From assembly GCA_019914945.1 (NCBI GenBank), contig CM034102.1:8669501-8733500 (forward strand): a stretch of DNA of 64,000 bases, in the 5' to 3' direction. Positions 48,412 through 59,946 of this stretch are shown one piece after another. The position numbers were made by a program, and so were the translations under genes. The DNA comes from Typha latifolia. Its lineage: Eukaryota > Streptophyta > Magnoliopsida > Poales > Typhaceae. The stretch's first letter is position 1; each line of letters begins with the position of its first letter. The notes beneath the pieces are model-generated. The model had not been told where the DNA came from. It did no database searches and worked only from the letters and a program-made list of their open reading frames with translations.

Positions 48412-51400
48412 TCACTGAAGGAAAAGAGTAGAGCCGATTAATTAGTGGAAACAAGAAGAAATCATAAAATAGTGTAATATAAATTTTGAATTCCTTACCT
48501 CAGGGTAGCAATCTTGGTGTATGATAGTCTGGTTTAGTGGATTTACATTAACTGAACACGAAATCCTTCCCTGAAATAAAATATATGTATAAAGTATCTT
48601 TTCCTTTTCCTTCGTAGGCAATTGTAAGAGAATAGAGAATGACAAAGCAATAAGGTATACTGTGAACATACAAAATTTACCAGGGAAGCAAAGGCATAGA
48701 TAAATAAGAACACTTTTAACAATAGAAAAAAAAAACCAAGAGATGGATGCACTACGTAATATTATTTATGAACTTATTATCCAGGATCAGAGAAGCTTGA
48801 ATCCAGTAGGGAAAAGCAGGACTTCTACCAACTCATAACGTCACCTAAGAATCTTTTAATAGACTCATTATTCATATATCATGGATTCCTAAGCCACTTC
48901 CAGACAAGAAAGAAGTGTTAGGTAAAGGAAGAACCCTCTTGAACGAGATGATATGGAAAGATTACTAGACCTGATGGACAGGAAAAGTGTGTGTGTGTGT
49001 GGGGGGGGGGGACTTTTAAAATAACCACAACCTCAGACATTGAAATAAAAAAATGTGTGGCAGACATCTGGTGCACAGACATGGAAGTTTTCACCATATA
49101 CTGTGGAAGCTGATCTTTTTCAACATGACATTTTGTGTACAGCATCAATAAGAAACACCAAAATTTTCTCATTATATCTGCCTTCCTTCATTATGTCAAA
49201 TAATGAATCACAATTATCCAAATTGTAATATAAATTTCTAATTCTGTTATGCTCTTATGTCTTTTCAACTCAGCACAGTGGATACTTTATGCGTGTTATG
49301 CTGAATCAGTTTAGTTCTGGCAGCCTAGATGCTTCTCGTAAATTGGGTGGTTGTTAGACTTGGCATCTGATAACAAGGGATTTAGATATATCATATATGA
49401 GAGCCAAAGTTGAAGTACGCAGCTTAAAATAGGACCCAAATATATGGCAAGCAGACCTGGAGGTGTGAGGAAGCCATGCCAAAGACTTCTAGAGCATAGA
49501 ACTATTTAGGAAAACCTTGCTATCCCCATCAAGATAATTTTGCAATAACAATCAAATAATAAATCATCACTGTTAAAAATGTGTTTCTCCTACAGTTGCA
49601 ACTAAATGTAAGTGTAAGCTACATCAACCAAGATATTCAATAGTATACACTATACAGACTATAAATTGAAGAAAGAACTATTTTTGTTTTGACGGTACTG
49701 GCCTCTAAACATGTTGTATCAAACTTGAAAATGCAAGAGAATCAAGAAAAATATAGGTACTAATATCACACTTCCTAGTAGACGAATTACCAAAAAGGTT
49801 ATCAAGAAGTGATTTCGAAGATCTTAACAAATGAGTAAAAGGTGGTTTAAAACTTAAAAATGTCATTCAAGGAAATATTGCTATCAAAATAATCAACCCA
49901 AATTAGTTGCTTGGGAGGGCTAACTATCAATGAATTGTTTAAATGTTAAAAATGTGAAAATCAACTTTAAAACTTCATACAATTCATTGCAGTTAAGCAA
50001 TTGATTGACGATAATCAATAAGTGGCTCTAGACTGACATGTCGCCTATTGGTGTTTCAACTAGTACGGCATAAGTGCCAAAGAAAACTTTAGAGTTGCAT
50101 CAAATGTGATATAACATCTAGATGAAACTCATTTCCTATGTGATGCAATGGGATTGGAAACTGGGACCTATGTGATATGCAACATGTACAATTTTGAGAT
50201 AAATTGAAACTGAATTCAGCATTAGATTCTATAATAAGCAGCTACTTCAATCAATAATTCTATGAAGAGGTACTTGCCACCAACAGGATTACAGCCTCTA
50301 ATCAGAAGTGCCAGTTTAAGCTCTAGATCCTTGATAGAATGTCCAATCAACCATTCCTCCATATCTAGATAATCTGGACAAATGCGTGAGGCTGATTGGG
50401 TAGGCACTTGGATGACGATAATGATGGGTAGGATTATGTGTCCAGGACCCTTCAAATATAAATTAAGTTCAAATATATAAAAGGATCTGTAATAGATTTA
50501 AATTCTATATCTAGAAGCAAGGCTCAAGTATTACAATTTGCATTGAGAAAATTGGAATTAGGATTTAATAGTTTTATTATCTTATCAGGACACGCTCTTA
50601 TTGTTTTGCCAGGGTTTCACGGTTATGGTCGAGTGATTAATGTTAACAAAATAAAATAATTGGCATTTGAATTTTCTTGCAGTTGATAGCCTTAGGCTGG
50701 ATATCTAAATCTTCTAGCAAGAAATGAGAATAGGAAAGGAAGAATTATATTGAGCAAGGAAACATTTTGGCAGTTCAAGGGGGAAATGGGTGTGAAGCTC
50801 TCTTATGTGAATCTGGGTCCCCATTTCTTTTTGAGTTTTTTTTTTGTTCCCCAATCTTCATTCTTTCCTTTTTTATATTCTTGTTGTCATCATTAGATTT
50901 CTGCAATCACATCCAGTCTAAATTTATAGATTAGAGGAAATTCTGCTGCCAATATTTTCTACTGCATCTATTTTTCAGTTTCAAAGCCTGCAACATCTAG
51001 TCTACTACTTCATGGCCTTGAATTCTTATTTGCCAATCTTAATTCCTGTCACATTTGTTCTTGATATCATTTATTCCATGTTCTCTATGGCGGGTTCCTA
51101 TAGCATAAAATTACAGCTTATACTACAGCCTACAGGAAATCACAGCCATCTATCCTAGCAGAAACCGATGCAAGTTTATTTGACATCGAACCTTGAATCT
51201 AATATATTGGATTCCAAAACCCTCTTTCCTAAACATAAATTACCAAAATTCAGTCCCACTTTCCAGATTTAAATTTCAACCCACATTGTAATATTATCAT
51301 CATAATAACAAAAAGTCTACGCAATCAGCTTCAAACCTTAAACATTCATTTATTTAAGTTAGTCTTTGCATTCAATTTTCAATTTCACAAGGCAACGCCT

Positions 51401-53952
51401 AAATAGATTATAGTTATTTAAGTCCCTTTTTCTATTTTCTTATCATCTAGTCTCAACACAGAGGCAATGTTCCAAGATATTCTTGGTAAAGGGCATATGA
51501 TTTTATGGTAAGAGAAAGAAAATAAAAGGTTTGATAAAGAAATCTCATTTTCCAATATATTCTGGTAAAAAGGAAAGTATATTTTTACCTAAATCAAAAT
51601 TTTCAAGAGCAGATATGATTTCCTCTTATGGAAATAGATAGGCAAGAATACATTCTATGCAATGAAAATGTATTTCTTGATGACTTATTATGAAAGAATG
51701 TAATGCTTTAGATTCAAAGATCTTGTATAGTTTTCTTGCTTATGCTAGCTCTTCAAACTAAAGGATCAATAGGTCGGCCTATATATAACAGTGTCAGCCA
51801 TTATGAATTTGAAACAAAGTTTGAAACAAGATTTTTCCTTAGTTTTGGCTCAGTACTGATCGTATTGGTTGCCATATTGGTCGTATACTCATATCAGCTT
51901 ATACAAAAGAAAATAAGGGTTAGATGCGAATGGAATCGTAAGTTGGTGCTAATCTAAATCCATCTGAAGACAGCAAAATTAATTAGTGATTTCCAATGAG
52001 CCCAGTTTTGTGTTTTCAACCCTTTTTTATTTTTCTTCATGCTTTTCTTTCTCCACAGAGGTGGTCCCTATCTTCTCTCTCTTTTCGTTTCCCTATTATC
52101 ACCTACTGCTCTCAATTCTGTTGTAAAGGTGGCTTCCAACCATCTTCACAGCAGAGATGGTTGTTAGTCTCCTCTATCAAAGCTTGTTTCCAACTTTTGT
52201 CACAAAAGGTGATGACAATGAGCACAAGTATTTATTAGATATGTCCAAAGTTTAATATTTTTCCTAATACTTTGAATCAAATTATGTTTCATCTCCTACT
52301 ATCTTATTATAGTAATCTAAATTTTCTTATTTTGCTACTATTTTTTTGAACTTCTAGGATTTCCATACATTTATATCATCTTTTAGAATTTAATTAACCA
52401 GAAAATATCTGATAGTTGAAATGGTTTATACAGCTGATATGTATCATTTTTTTTAGTGACCAATACTAATATTGGTATTAAGATTTAGAGTCTTGATCAC
52501 ACTGATATTACAAATTTAGGAGTACATTTTCATGTCACTATGGTCATAATGAAATGACATAAAAGTAACAAATAATTCCCTTACAATCATGAGGAAATAG
52601 GGAAGAAAGAAAATTTGACGAGAAAGAAAATCTGACGAAATAGGGAATTGTTTCGAGTCCACCAGTTTTGGAAAACAGAATGAAGGCCGCTCAGGATTCT
52701 GGTAGATAAATCTTTCTAATATATTCTTCTTCTCTTTTTCTCCTGCCTTCTATTCTTCTTTTCTCTTTTCTCTCCCACAGCTTTTAACAAATGCAGTCAG
52801 TTTATTGTCTGCAACACAGCCCCTAACATAGACATACCAAGCCATTTAACCTTAATTGTTAATAGCAACCTTATCCCACGGTACTACTGTGATCCTATCA
52901 TCTGAACCATAAATATACCCCAAGGCAATCCGTAAATTTAGCTTTCTAGTTAAGCCGAACTGAGTTAGATCTGTAAACCTTTCAAAACCAAAACCTATAC
53001 GTATTTGAATTTTATTTAGATCTAAAAGATCGCTTTAAACTTTCATGATTCAGTCTAATCCATTATATCTAATCATGAACTATCCTCAATTTCTTCCTTC
53101 ATATCATCCTACAAAAATTGGTAGTTTAGACAAAGCATCTTATATCAAATACTTAATCTTTTTCTCCTTATCTTCACCTTATCTATTTCAATCTTATCAT
53201 ATGTATAACAGCATCCTCCCTTTTGCTAATGTCTTGTAGCCTATTAGCAGTTACACCATAGTTTTACTAGCCCTTAAATTTTGTGATCTTCTGTTATGAA
53301 GCAGTGGAATATTATATATTGCAAAATACCTTATCAAAATTGCACACTTCCAATCTAAACCTTAACAGAAAATTAGATAAGATTAATTGTTTATGTATCT
53401 CATTTTTCTTGGATTATTCCTGAGTTGCAATCAAAGATCATGCTTTCACATTGTTAGAACAGGACATAGAGTCTCATCATTCACTAGTTTTCCATAGTTT
53501 CTTACAACGTGACAGTAGAAGGCGATAATAATAAGCTTATCACAATGAAGACGTGGTTCAAGTAAACTAGCCAGTGGAAATGGAAGGGGAAAAGAAAAAC
53601 ACAATTCTAACTTATCATTCATTTAGAACTAAAGTAATAAGCGAGAAGACAGAAAAGATCTTTCTCTGATGAGCCAGTTTTTCTCAGAAACCTGTGCTCC
53701 AAATTTATGATTCTTGTATCAATAGAGATTCTTCAATGTAATCTTCCTATCCATGGAAAAGGAAATATTCCAAATCAGCTAATTGAAATTAGTTCTCATC
53801 AAGTTGGGTAAAGTTCAGTATGATTATTTTCTCTATCGAGTACAGAGAAATTGTTAAATTGGAAGCTCTATTATTGCTTGAGAAGTTACTTAATCTAGGT
53901 ATTGAGATTTCATATAAGTTCGTATATAAGCAAACTATTTCAATTAAAACTG

Positions 53953-53995
<43 letters not shown>

Positions 53996-55042
53996 CATGT
54001 TACCAATAAGATTCAAGCTTCTAGAAATAGTACTGAGTGCTTCACTTTCTACAAAATCCAAAATATAATCAGATCAACACATAAGTCCAGATTCAAACTT
54101 TTGCATAGTAGTGCTCATTCTTGGTGCAGGTTATGCACTCACTTATACTAGTATTCATGATCATGAAGACATGAACAAGGCTGCATGTGATTAACAATTT
54201 GCTAATAACATTTAATAATAACGTAAATAACTTAAAAATTGTTTAGTAATTTTGAACAACAATGAAAAACGTGTGTCAGAAGTGGTTAAAAATGTTAAAG
54301 GAGTTTGTGAACGGAGATGAAGATGTTGAGGCGGATGAGTATTGTTGATAGAATAAATAATAATAATTTTAAGCAGAAGTTATAACAGAATCTAATCGAA
54401 ACGCACCTGGACTGGGACATCAACGAAAAACAAGTGGAGCTTCCCGTCGACCTCAGTGATGGTATCGAACGGGATAGATCCCCTCGCAAGATCCTCGATC
54501 AGGTAGAAAACGTCACCAATCACCTCTATCCCATCTAGCTTGAGATCTGCCTCCACATACGAGACCCCGCGCGCCCTCACATGGCCGCCGTCGGAAGTCA
54601 TGGAGCCGAGGCGGCGGCCGTGGTACCCGACGGAGGCGACTAGGGAGCGGTAGTCGAGCGAGAAGAAATCGGGGTTGCGGACGCGGATCTTGAGGCCGAT
54701 GGAGACGGTGAGAGAGACGGGCGGGGAGGTGGCGATGTGGATGCGGTCTAGGGAGAGGCGAGCGACACGAAGTTCGGGGTCGGAGGGGAAGAGGAAGAAG
54801 ACGGCGGAGCCGAGGAGGGTGGCGAAGAAGACGGCGGTGAGGAGGGTGGAGGAGGAGAGGATGGAGCGAAGCGAGCAGAAGGAGCGGCGGAGGCGAACGG
54901 GGAGAAGGACGAAGGTGGTTGGCTGGGGTTCGGCCGCGTAGTAGTAGGGTAGAGGATCAGGTGGCCGGATGGGGTAGTAATGGGAAAGTGGAGGTGCTGA
55001 ATCGAGCAGCGGCTCCGATTGGGGGTAAACTGGTTTTGCCAT
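48412..55042 (-). CDS. LEA-2 / NHL-type membrane-anchored protein
   Basis: Late-embryogenesis-abundant group 2 (NDR1/HIN1-like) family: single-pass membrane proteins tied to stress and defence; the biochemical role of this member is unknown. Exon 1 is 55042-54407 (212 codons), followed by a GTGCG donor. Exon 2, 48570-48499 (24 codons, GRISCSVNVNPLNQ...HQDCYPE), follows a TTATTTCAG acceptor and precedes a GTAAGG donor. The next acceptor (TTCCTTCAG) stands 84 bases on and is followed directly by TGA at 48414-48412, giving 236 residues. Residues 1-50 are Pro/Tyr-rich and cytosolic-looking, 61-85 are a transmembrane helix (ILSSSTLLTAVFFATLLGSA), and about 110-235 form the LEA-2 beta domain (VSIGLKIRVRNPDFFSLDYR). 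Start chosen as the first ATG. Exons 1 and 2 are joined by phase and by family resemblance of the C-terminal SC-V-VN-Q-QDCYPE block; the third exon is inferred from splice signals alone. Confidence 0.87.
48987..49011. repeat. (GT)7(G)11 simple repeat
   Basis: GT dinucleotides run into an 11-base G tract; the complement was read as a spurious peptide. Confidence 0.9.
53953..53995. repeat. (TA)n(TG)n compound microsatellite
   Basis: About twelve TA followed by about nine TG units inside the LEA-2 intron. Confidence 0.95.
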
Positions 55043-57045
55043 AGATCTAGGATATCCGCCGGCAGTGAATTAAACGAGGGAGTTTTGCTTTTTTTTCTTC
55101 TGTGGGATCGGTCACTTCCGAAAATCTAGTGGAGCAAATAAATCAAACGAAACAAAAATTTTTACACAAAAGTTATCCCATGGTACTACTGTCCGAATGG
55201 CTCCAGACGGATTTTAGGACCCAACCTGGGCTTGCCGTCATATTTTTTTTTTTTTTTTCTGATGCACCGATTTTCTCTTGGGCTCCATATTTGTCTGGCC
55301 CCGCCAAACATGGCATTTGCACTAAAAAATTCTTAGCCCCGTTTGTTTTCTTGGACTATTTTGCACATCGGTTTCAAGATTTTTTTTTCTTTTCTAACTT
55401 GATTAAGAAACAATAAGCATATATAGTGACCAAACATGGTTCAAAAAATGAGAGGTGAGAGAAAAATAAAAGAGGTCAAAATTAGTTGGAACAATTGGAA
55501 ATGTGTTCTCACGTTACAAACTTACTTTCAAAATAATTTACAATTATCTTTTCAAAAATGTCTTGTAAATGTCATCATTCATCTCTCTCTCTCACTATGG
55601 TTGCGCTCCTCTTTCACTTAGGTCGAGAGACTATATAAAAGAAATAGCATAATAATATAATGATAATTAATTTAATAAATTCAATGGCTTAAGTACATGT
55701 GCAAAAGATGAAAACTCAATAGTTTACACCAGTGAAATTATACGGTGTTCAAATTGATGGTGGATTTATCACTTACATAGCACAAATTACTAGTTTAGAC
55801 AAACCTGCAGACAAACTTAAAACACAAGCCTACAAATAGGCTTAAAATATATGACTCACAAATCTACATAGCACATGTTACTAACATTTTACAAGTCTAC
55901 AAATCTACAAATTCAACAAAAAATAAGAAGTCTTTAAAATAACTTGAAATATAAATGATTATTGGCTTACAAGACCAATTGAGGGTGTAGAAAGTCGATT
56001 GCAAGCTTACAAACCTTAAACCAACTTACAAAATTTTAAGCCTGCAAACAAGCATAAACACAGTTACTTTATGGCTTACAAGGTCGGCTACAAGCTTTAC
56101 AAGTTCGCAAACCCCCCAAACTAAACCTTTTAACCAACTTTGAAATTACACAAAGCTAAAACATAACTGATTGCTGCCTTATAGGGCCTCTTGCGAGCTT
56201 AGGAGCCGTAAGCCCATAAACTAGCTTAACCCATTTACCCCCAAGTCCACAATTTATCTCTAACCAGATTTAAAAATACAAGAGGAGAGAGAAACAGTCA
56301 AAATGAGTTACATTTGTATTTTCAACCTCTTATTCATGTCCTCTCCCAATCTCTTCTCTCCTCTCTCAGTATGAACTAGCTTCTCTTCTATCACCACGGC
56401 TAAAAGACCGATGCTTTTCAATGTCTTGCTGACTTCTTTCAAAGAAAATATCAAGCAAACCATACAGGCTTCCTTAAATAAATAAATAATTGAAAATATC
56501 AAAGAAACCACGTAAGTAAGTTAGAAATTATATTTTCTAATCTATTGCAAACTTTTTTCAAAAATATTAATCAAACCATACAAAGGAAACCCACAACAAG
56601 CTTACCAAGCAAAACATGCATAAAGGTTGCGGGCTTACAAGCCCACAAGTCTACAATAACCAAGTCTACAATAACCACAATAAATTTTAGATTTTTTTTG
56701 GAGGTCAAATATAATAATAAAATTTTGATACCAACATACTTCAACTATAAAAGTCATTTTAGTCCATTTATATAATAGATTTCTAATTTTCTTTCAAAAT
56801 AAACATTTTTTTACTTTTTTATTTCCAATATCATGCCTATTCTAATTCACAACCAAACACTGAATTTGTAAACTAATTTGAGCTATCTAAAATGAGCCTA
56901 ACAAATAAGTCTAGCTAATCATATTCAAGTACTACATTCATTCCAAATAGAGCCTATTAAGTGAATAGAAGACAAATTCAGTTGTTGTATCAAACAATAT
57001 TCGAACTATGTATAATGATTTCAAATGCCAACACAGGAAATACAA
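55043..57045. other. LEA-2 promoter region and intergenic DNA with CTTACAAG-rich low-complexity stretch
   Basis: The LEA-2 promoter should lie at the left end; no clear TATA box was fixed. From about 55790 to 56670 the words CTTACAA, CTACAAA and AAGCC(T/C)ACAA recur irregularly at 10-40 base spacing, giving a degenerate minisatellite-like texture without a fixed period. No gene recognised. Confidence 0.5.
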
Positions 57046-57723
57046 TGATGCGAACAAGGTTAGCTCGGATCACATTATACGAACATTAGACTCGATAAAT
57101 CGAGTCTAGTTATCTTAATTATTTTTCTTATGTGGTTTAATTAAAGTCTTAATATATTAGAATTTTCTTTAATTAGCTAAATTTAACTCTGTGCAGTTTT
57201 GGAAAAATATTCAGAAGATATTCATCAGTTTCCAAATATTATAAAACACCTGAATAAGATTGATGGCCTCATGATGTATAACTTTTCGTATTTACATTTT
57301 CCTTAGATTCGGACTCTATCAGCGATAGAACGAAGAACTAATCCGTGAATGAGAAGAAAGACTGGTTTAGCTAAGTTTATTAATATGTTTAGGACTCTTA
57401 AAGCTTTGTTTGCTTTGAGTTTATATATCCCCTAAACTGGTCCAAGGACTCCTAAATTGGTTCAGTAATTAAATATATTCCTAACATTTTTATATCTAAT
57501 CAAGTTTACTTTCTGAAAAATTAAAACTCTAATTGAGTTCGGGGCTTAGTCTCAAACCAAACAAGACTTTATGTTTTATTCTCTACAAATAAGGCCTTAT
57601 GGCTTGTATCTTAAGTATGCATGAATGAATTGAATTGAATGAATTGGCTTTGCAGTAAGACTCTTCTTCCTCTCATGTGACCTTGTTCTTCATCATTGAG
57701 TCTCATCCTCAGCCACGGTAACA
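57046..57723 (+). repeat. Gypsy family F LTR, plus orientation, abutting an inverted copy
   Basis: It starts TGATGCGAACAAGG and ends CACGGTAACA. Blocks such as TTAATTAGCTAAATTTAACT and GTGCAGTTTTGGAAAAATAT match 45780-45840. Left flank TACAA and right flank CTATG do not match, so it is not a simple solo LTR. Three bases separate it from the next LTR, which is in the opposite orientation. Confidence 0.65.
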
Positions 57724-57726
57724 CTA

Positions 57727-58416
57727 TGTTATGGACCAGATTTGGACCGATCCAGAACGTAAAAAATTATGACAATTTAGGTGGTGGTAGCTTCAAGAGA
57801 TAGGTTCTAATGGCTCTAGTTTCACATTAATCAAACTTTTGGATAAAAAATATAATTAAAATAGTGGAGTAAGATCAAAACGGAATAGAACGATAAATAT
57901 CTGACGTTGCTGCGATTATCGAAGGGTGGCGAACAACCAAGGGTGGTGGTGGATGGCCATAAGGTAGGGTGGCTCATAGAGATGATAGTGGCTATAGGTT
58001 GGACATAGAATTAGGGTTTCTATCTTAGATCTACTCCTTAGAAAATAAACGGCTATGATTAACTTACTTCTACTCTTATATTTTACTCTTACTTCTACGA
58101 TAAACTCAAAACTAAAATAATTTCTCAATGCTCGAATGCTTGGATTCATAAACAAAAAAACCTATCCCCTCTAGATTTAGAGGTTGGGTACAATGAGTCC
58201 AACTCGGACTTAGCCCTAAAGGCTTATATGACTCGAACTAAAACTTGTTTTGGAGACTTACATGACTTAATTGGACTTGCCTTAATGGCTTACATGACTT
58301 AACTAGACTTACCTTAAGGGCTTATATAAGCATGAACCAATTAAAAGATAAACATGCTCAATTCATCGAGCCCACTGTTCGCATGATACGATCCGATCTG
58401 ACCTAGTTCGAATTAA
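57727..58416 (-). repeat. Gypsy family F LTR, minus orientation, with adjoining polypurine tract
   Basis: It begins TGTTATGGACCAGATTTGG, matching 39817 onwards (GGTAGC, CTAATG, CTAGTTTCAC, GGCGAACAACCAAGGGTGGT-like blocks). It ends in TAGTTCGAATTA, a decayed LTR start, followed by ATCCACCACGCTTCAGACC, the same polypurine-tract context as gypsy copies A and B. Part of the middle (58160-58390) is not shared. Confidence 0.65.
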
Positions 58417-59039
58417 TCCACCACGCTTCAGACCACTTTGTCCTCAAGGTGTCCATAGTATTTTCTATACCTTCTTTCTCTCTCAAACTTTATGCTCAAT
58501 TCATCGAGCCCACTGTTCGCATGTGGGTCTTGTCCACCATGAGAAGGATGGTCCCATGGTAGGTTATGCTCTAGGGCCCACTTATTCAAGCCATAGTTTG
58601 CCTTAGGTATGGTTGACTTAGGCCAAATCCTAACAACGAGCAGTTTGAGCCAAGGTTTTAGTGCATGCGGTGTAGGCTATGGCTCGGGTGCAGGTGGTCC
58701 AACAAAGGTGTTGATCGCGGTGGTTTGGACCAAAAGTGCGTAGATCGCCGCTAGTGAAAAATTAGGTTTTTTGGTCCTTACCTCAGGGAAGACAACGTTG
58801 AGACTGTCACGACTAGCTATTTTGATGTCTCTACAATGATGTTCTAGTTCTGCAGCGGACGACAGAGGCGGGGAGGGGGGGGGGGGGCGGTCTCCCTATG
58901 GCTGGAGGAATGGTCAAGGCTGCGGTTTCGTTCGATTAGTTCCCTCCCTAACATCTTGGGTTTACCTTGCCATGGGGGGCTACTGCAATCAGCATGCTGG
59001 CGGCATTGATGGGTGGTAACGATCATGTATAGTTGTCGC
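58417..59039 (-). other. Probable internal remnant of the gypsy element attached to the LTR at 57727
   Basis: Starts with the polypurine-tract complement and a CTCAAGGTGTCC pol-tail-like motif; beyond that no domain was recognisable. A 13-base G run lies at 58875. The right edge is the insertion point of copia copy D. Confidence 0.4.
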
Positions 59040-59897
59040 TGTTAGATTTTTATTTGTTGGCAATTGTGTACAAAATATTCTAAGTATATTTTTTCATGTA
59101 TATGAGCTTTACACAAGTCTAGAATATCTCTAGTTTGAAGAATTGCAAGATTATTGGAGAAAAGCCGTCGAGTTCACAAACGCGTTCGAACGCGGATACT
59201 GCGTTCACACAGACAGAGAGCCGCGTTCACAAACGCGTTCGAACGGGTACTACATTCACACAGACCGAGAGCTGTGTTCATAAACGCGTTCGAATGCAAC
59301 CTGAAGAATTCAAGCTGTCGCGTTCGAACGCACTCGAGCCCGTTCGAACGCACCAACAAAGTTTAAGAATATTGTACTTTCATGAGTACGGATAAGATTA
59401 GGATTTGGCTCTATCTTGGAGATCATGTATAAGGATTGTGAAACCCTATCTCTAGGGTAGTTGAAGAAGCATTATTGAAGGAGATTTCTTGAGGCTACAT
59501 CGGTTCTTCAATTAACAAGGTTCCACTCATCTACAAAATTTAATCTTTCATCTTAAGGGCTATCTAGACTAAAGATCAATCTCGAGGGTTACTGAGATTG
59601 GACTTCAATCACGAGAAGCGGTGAATCGTGGGTTATAGCGAGCAAGACTGAGAGGAACAAAGTCGTTTGGATCGACGGGTTGTTTTGAGAGTCAGTCTTG
59701 TAACTGCTACTATTCTAGTGATTGGTTTTGATCCGAGTTTGGATCCGTGGTTTTTTCCCGTTTGGGTTTTTCCACGTTAAAATCTTGGCGTTCATCTCTG
59801 CTTTCGTTCTTAATATTTCTACGGACTTTTACTTAAGCGAACGAGTGATATCATTGCCTAGTATTTAGATACATACTTGTGTCTAGAAGTTTTTTCA
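59040..59897 (+). repeat. 5' LTR of Sirevirus-like copia copy D
   Basis: It starts TGTTAGATTTTT and ends GAAGTTTTTTCA, 858 bases. Its partner begins at 63366. The two differ by roughly 20 substitutions and one 9-11 base indel over about 620 comparable bases (counted by eye), which indicates a recent insertion. Confidence 0.95.
59164..59353. repeat. TTCGAA palindrome array in copia copy D 5' LTR
   Basis: Units of about 57 bases: GTTCACAAACGCGTTCGAAC followed by GCGTTCACACAGAC(A/C)GAGAG. Five TTCGAA sites are present, two embedded in CGCGTTCGAACGC-type palindromes. Confidence 0.9.
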
Positions 59898-59898
59898 A

Positions 59899-59912
59899 TT
59901 GGTATCAGAGCA
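59899..59912 (+). other. Primer-binding site of copia copy D
   Basis: TTGGTATCAGAGCA stands one base inside the LTR end, complementary to the 3' end of initiator tRNA-Met. Confidence 0.85.
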
Positions 59913-59946
59913 GGTTCTCTCACCCTTTGAGAGAGATCAAATAGAC

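Larger units (their letters stand above)
48571..54406 (-). other. 5.8-kb first intron of the LEA-2 gene
   Basis: No nested gene or transposon domain was recognised. It holds simple repeats at 48987-49011 and 53953-53995. The longest open frames are short and lack domain resemblance. Confidence 0.7.

Noticed and set aside
50222..50455. 77-residue minus-strand open frame inside the LEA-2 intron
   Set aside because: No domain or homologous motif recognised; length is within chance expectation in AT-rich DNA.
46876..55440. Inverted GTGTTTGGTCAC / GTGACCAAACAT words on either side of the LEA-2 gene
   Set aside because: The short match resembles ends of hAT-like elements, but no target duplication or transposase was seen and the pair is 8.5 kb apart; probably coincidence or two separate small elements.
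59135..59395. Open frames with repeated SNAFE/VRTR-type peptides in the palindrome arrays
   Set aside because: They are translations of GCGTTCGAACGC repeats in several frames on both strands and differ between LTR copies; not proteins.
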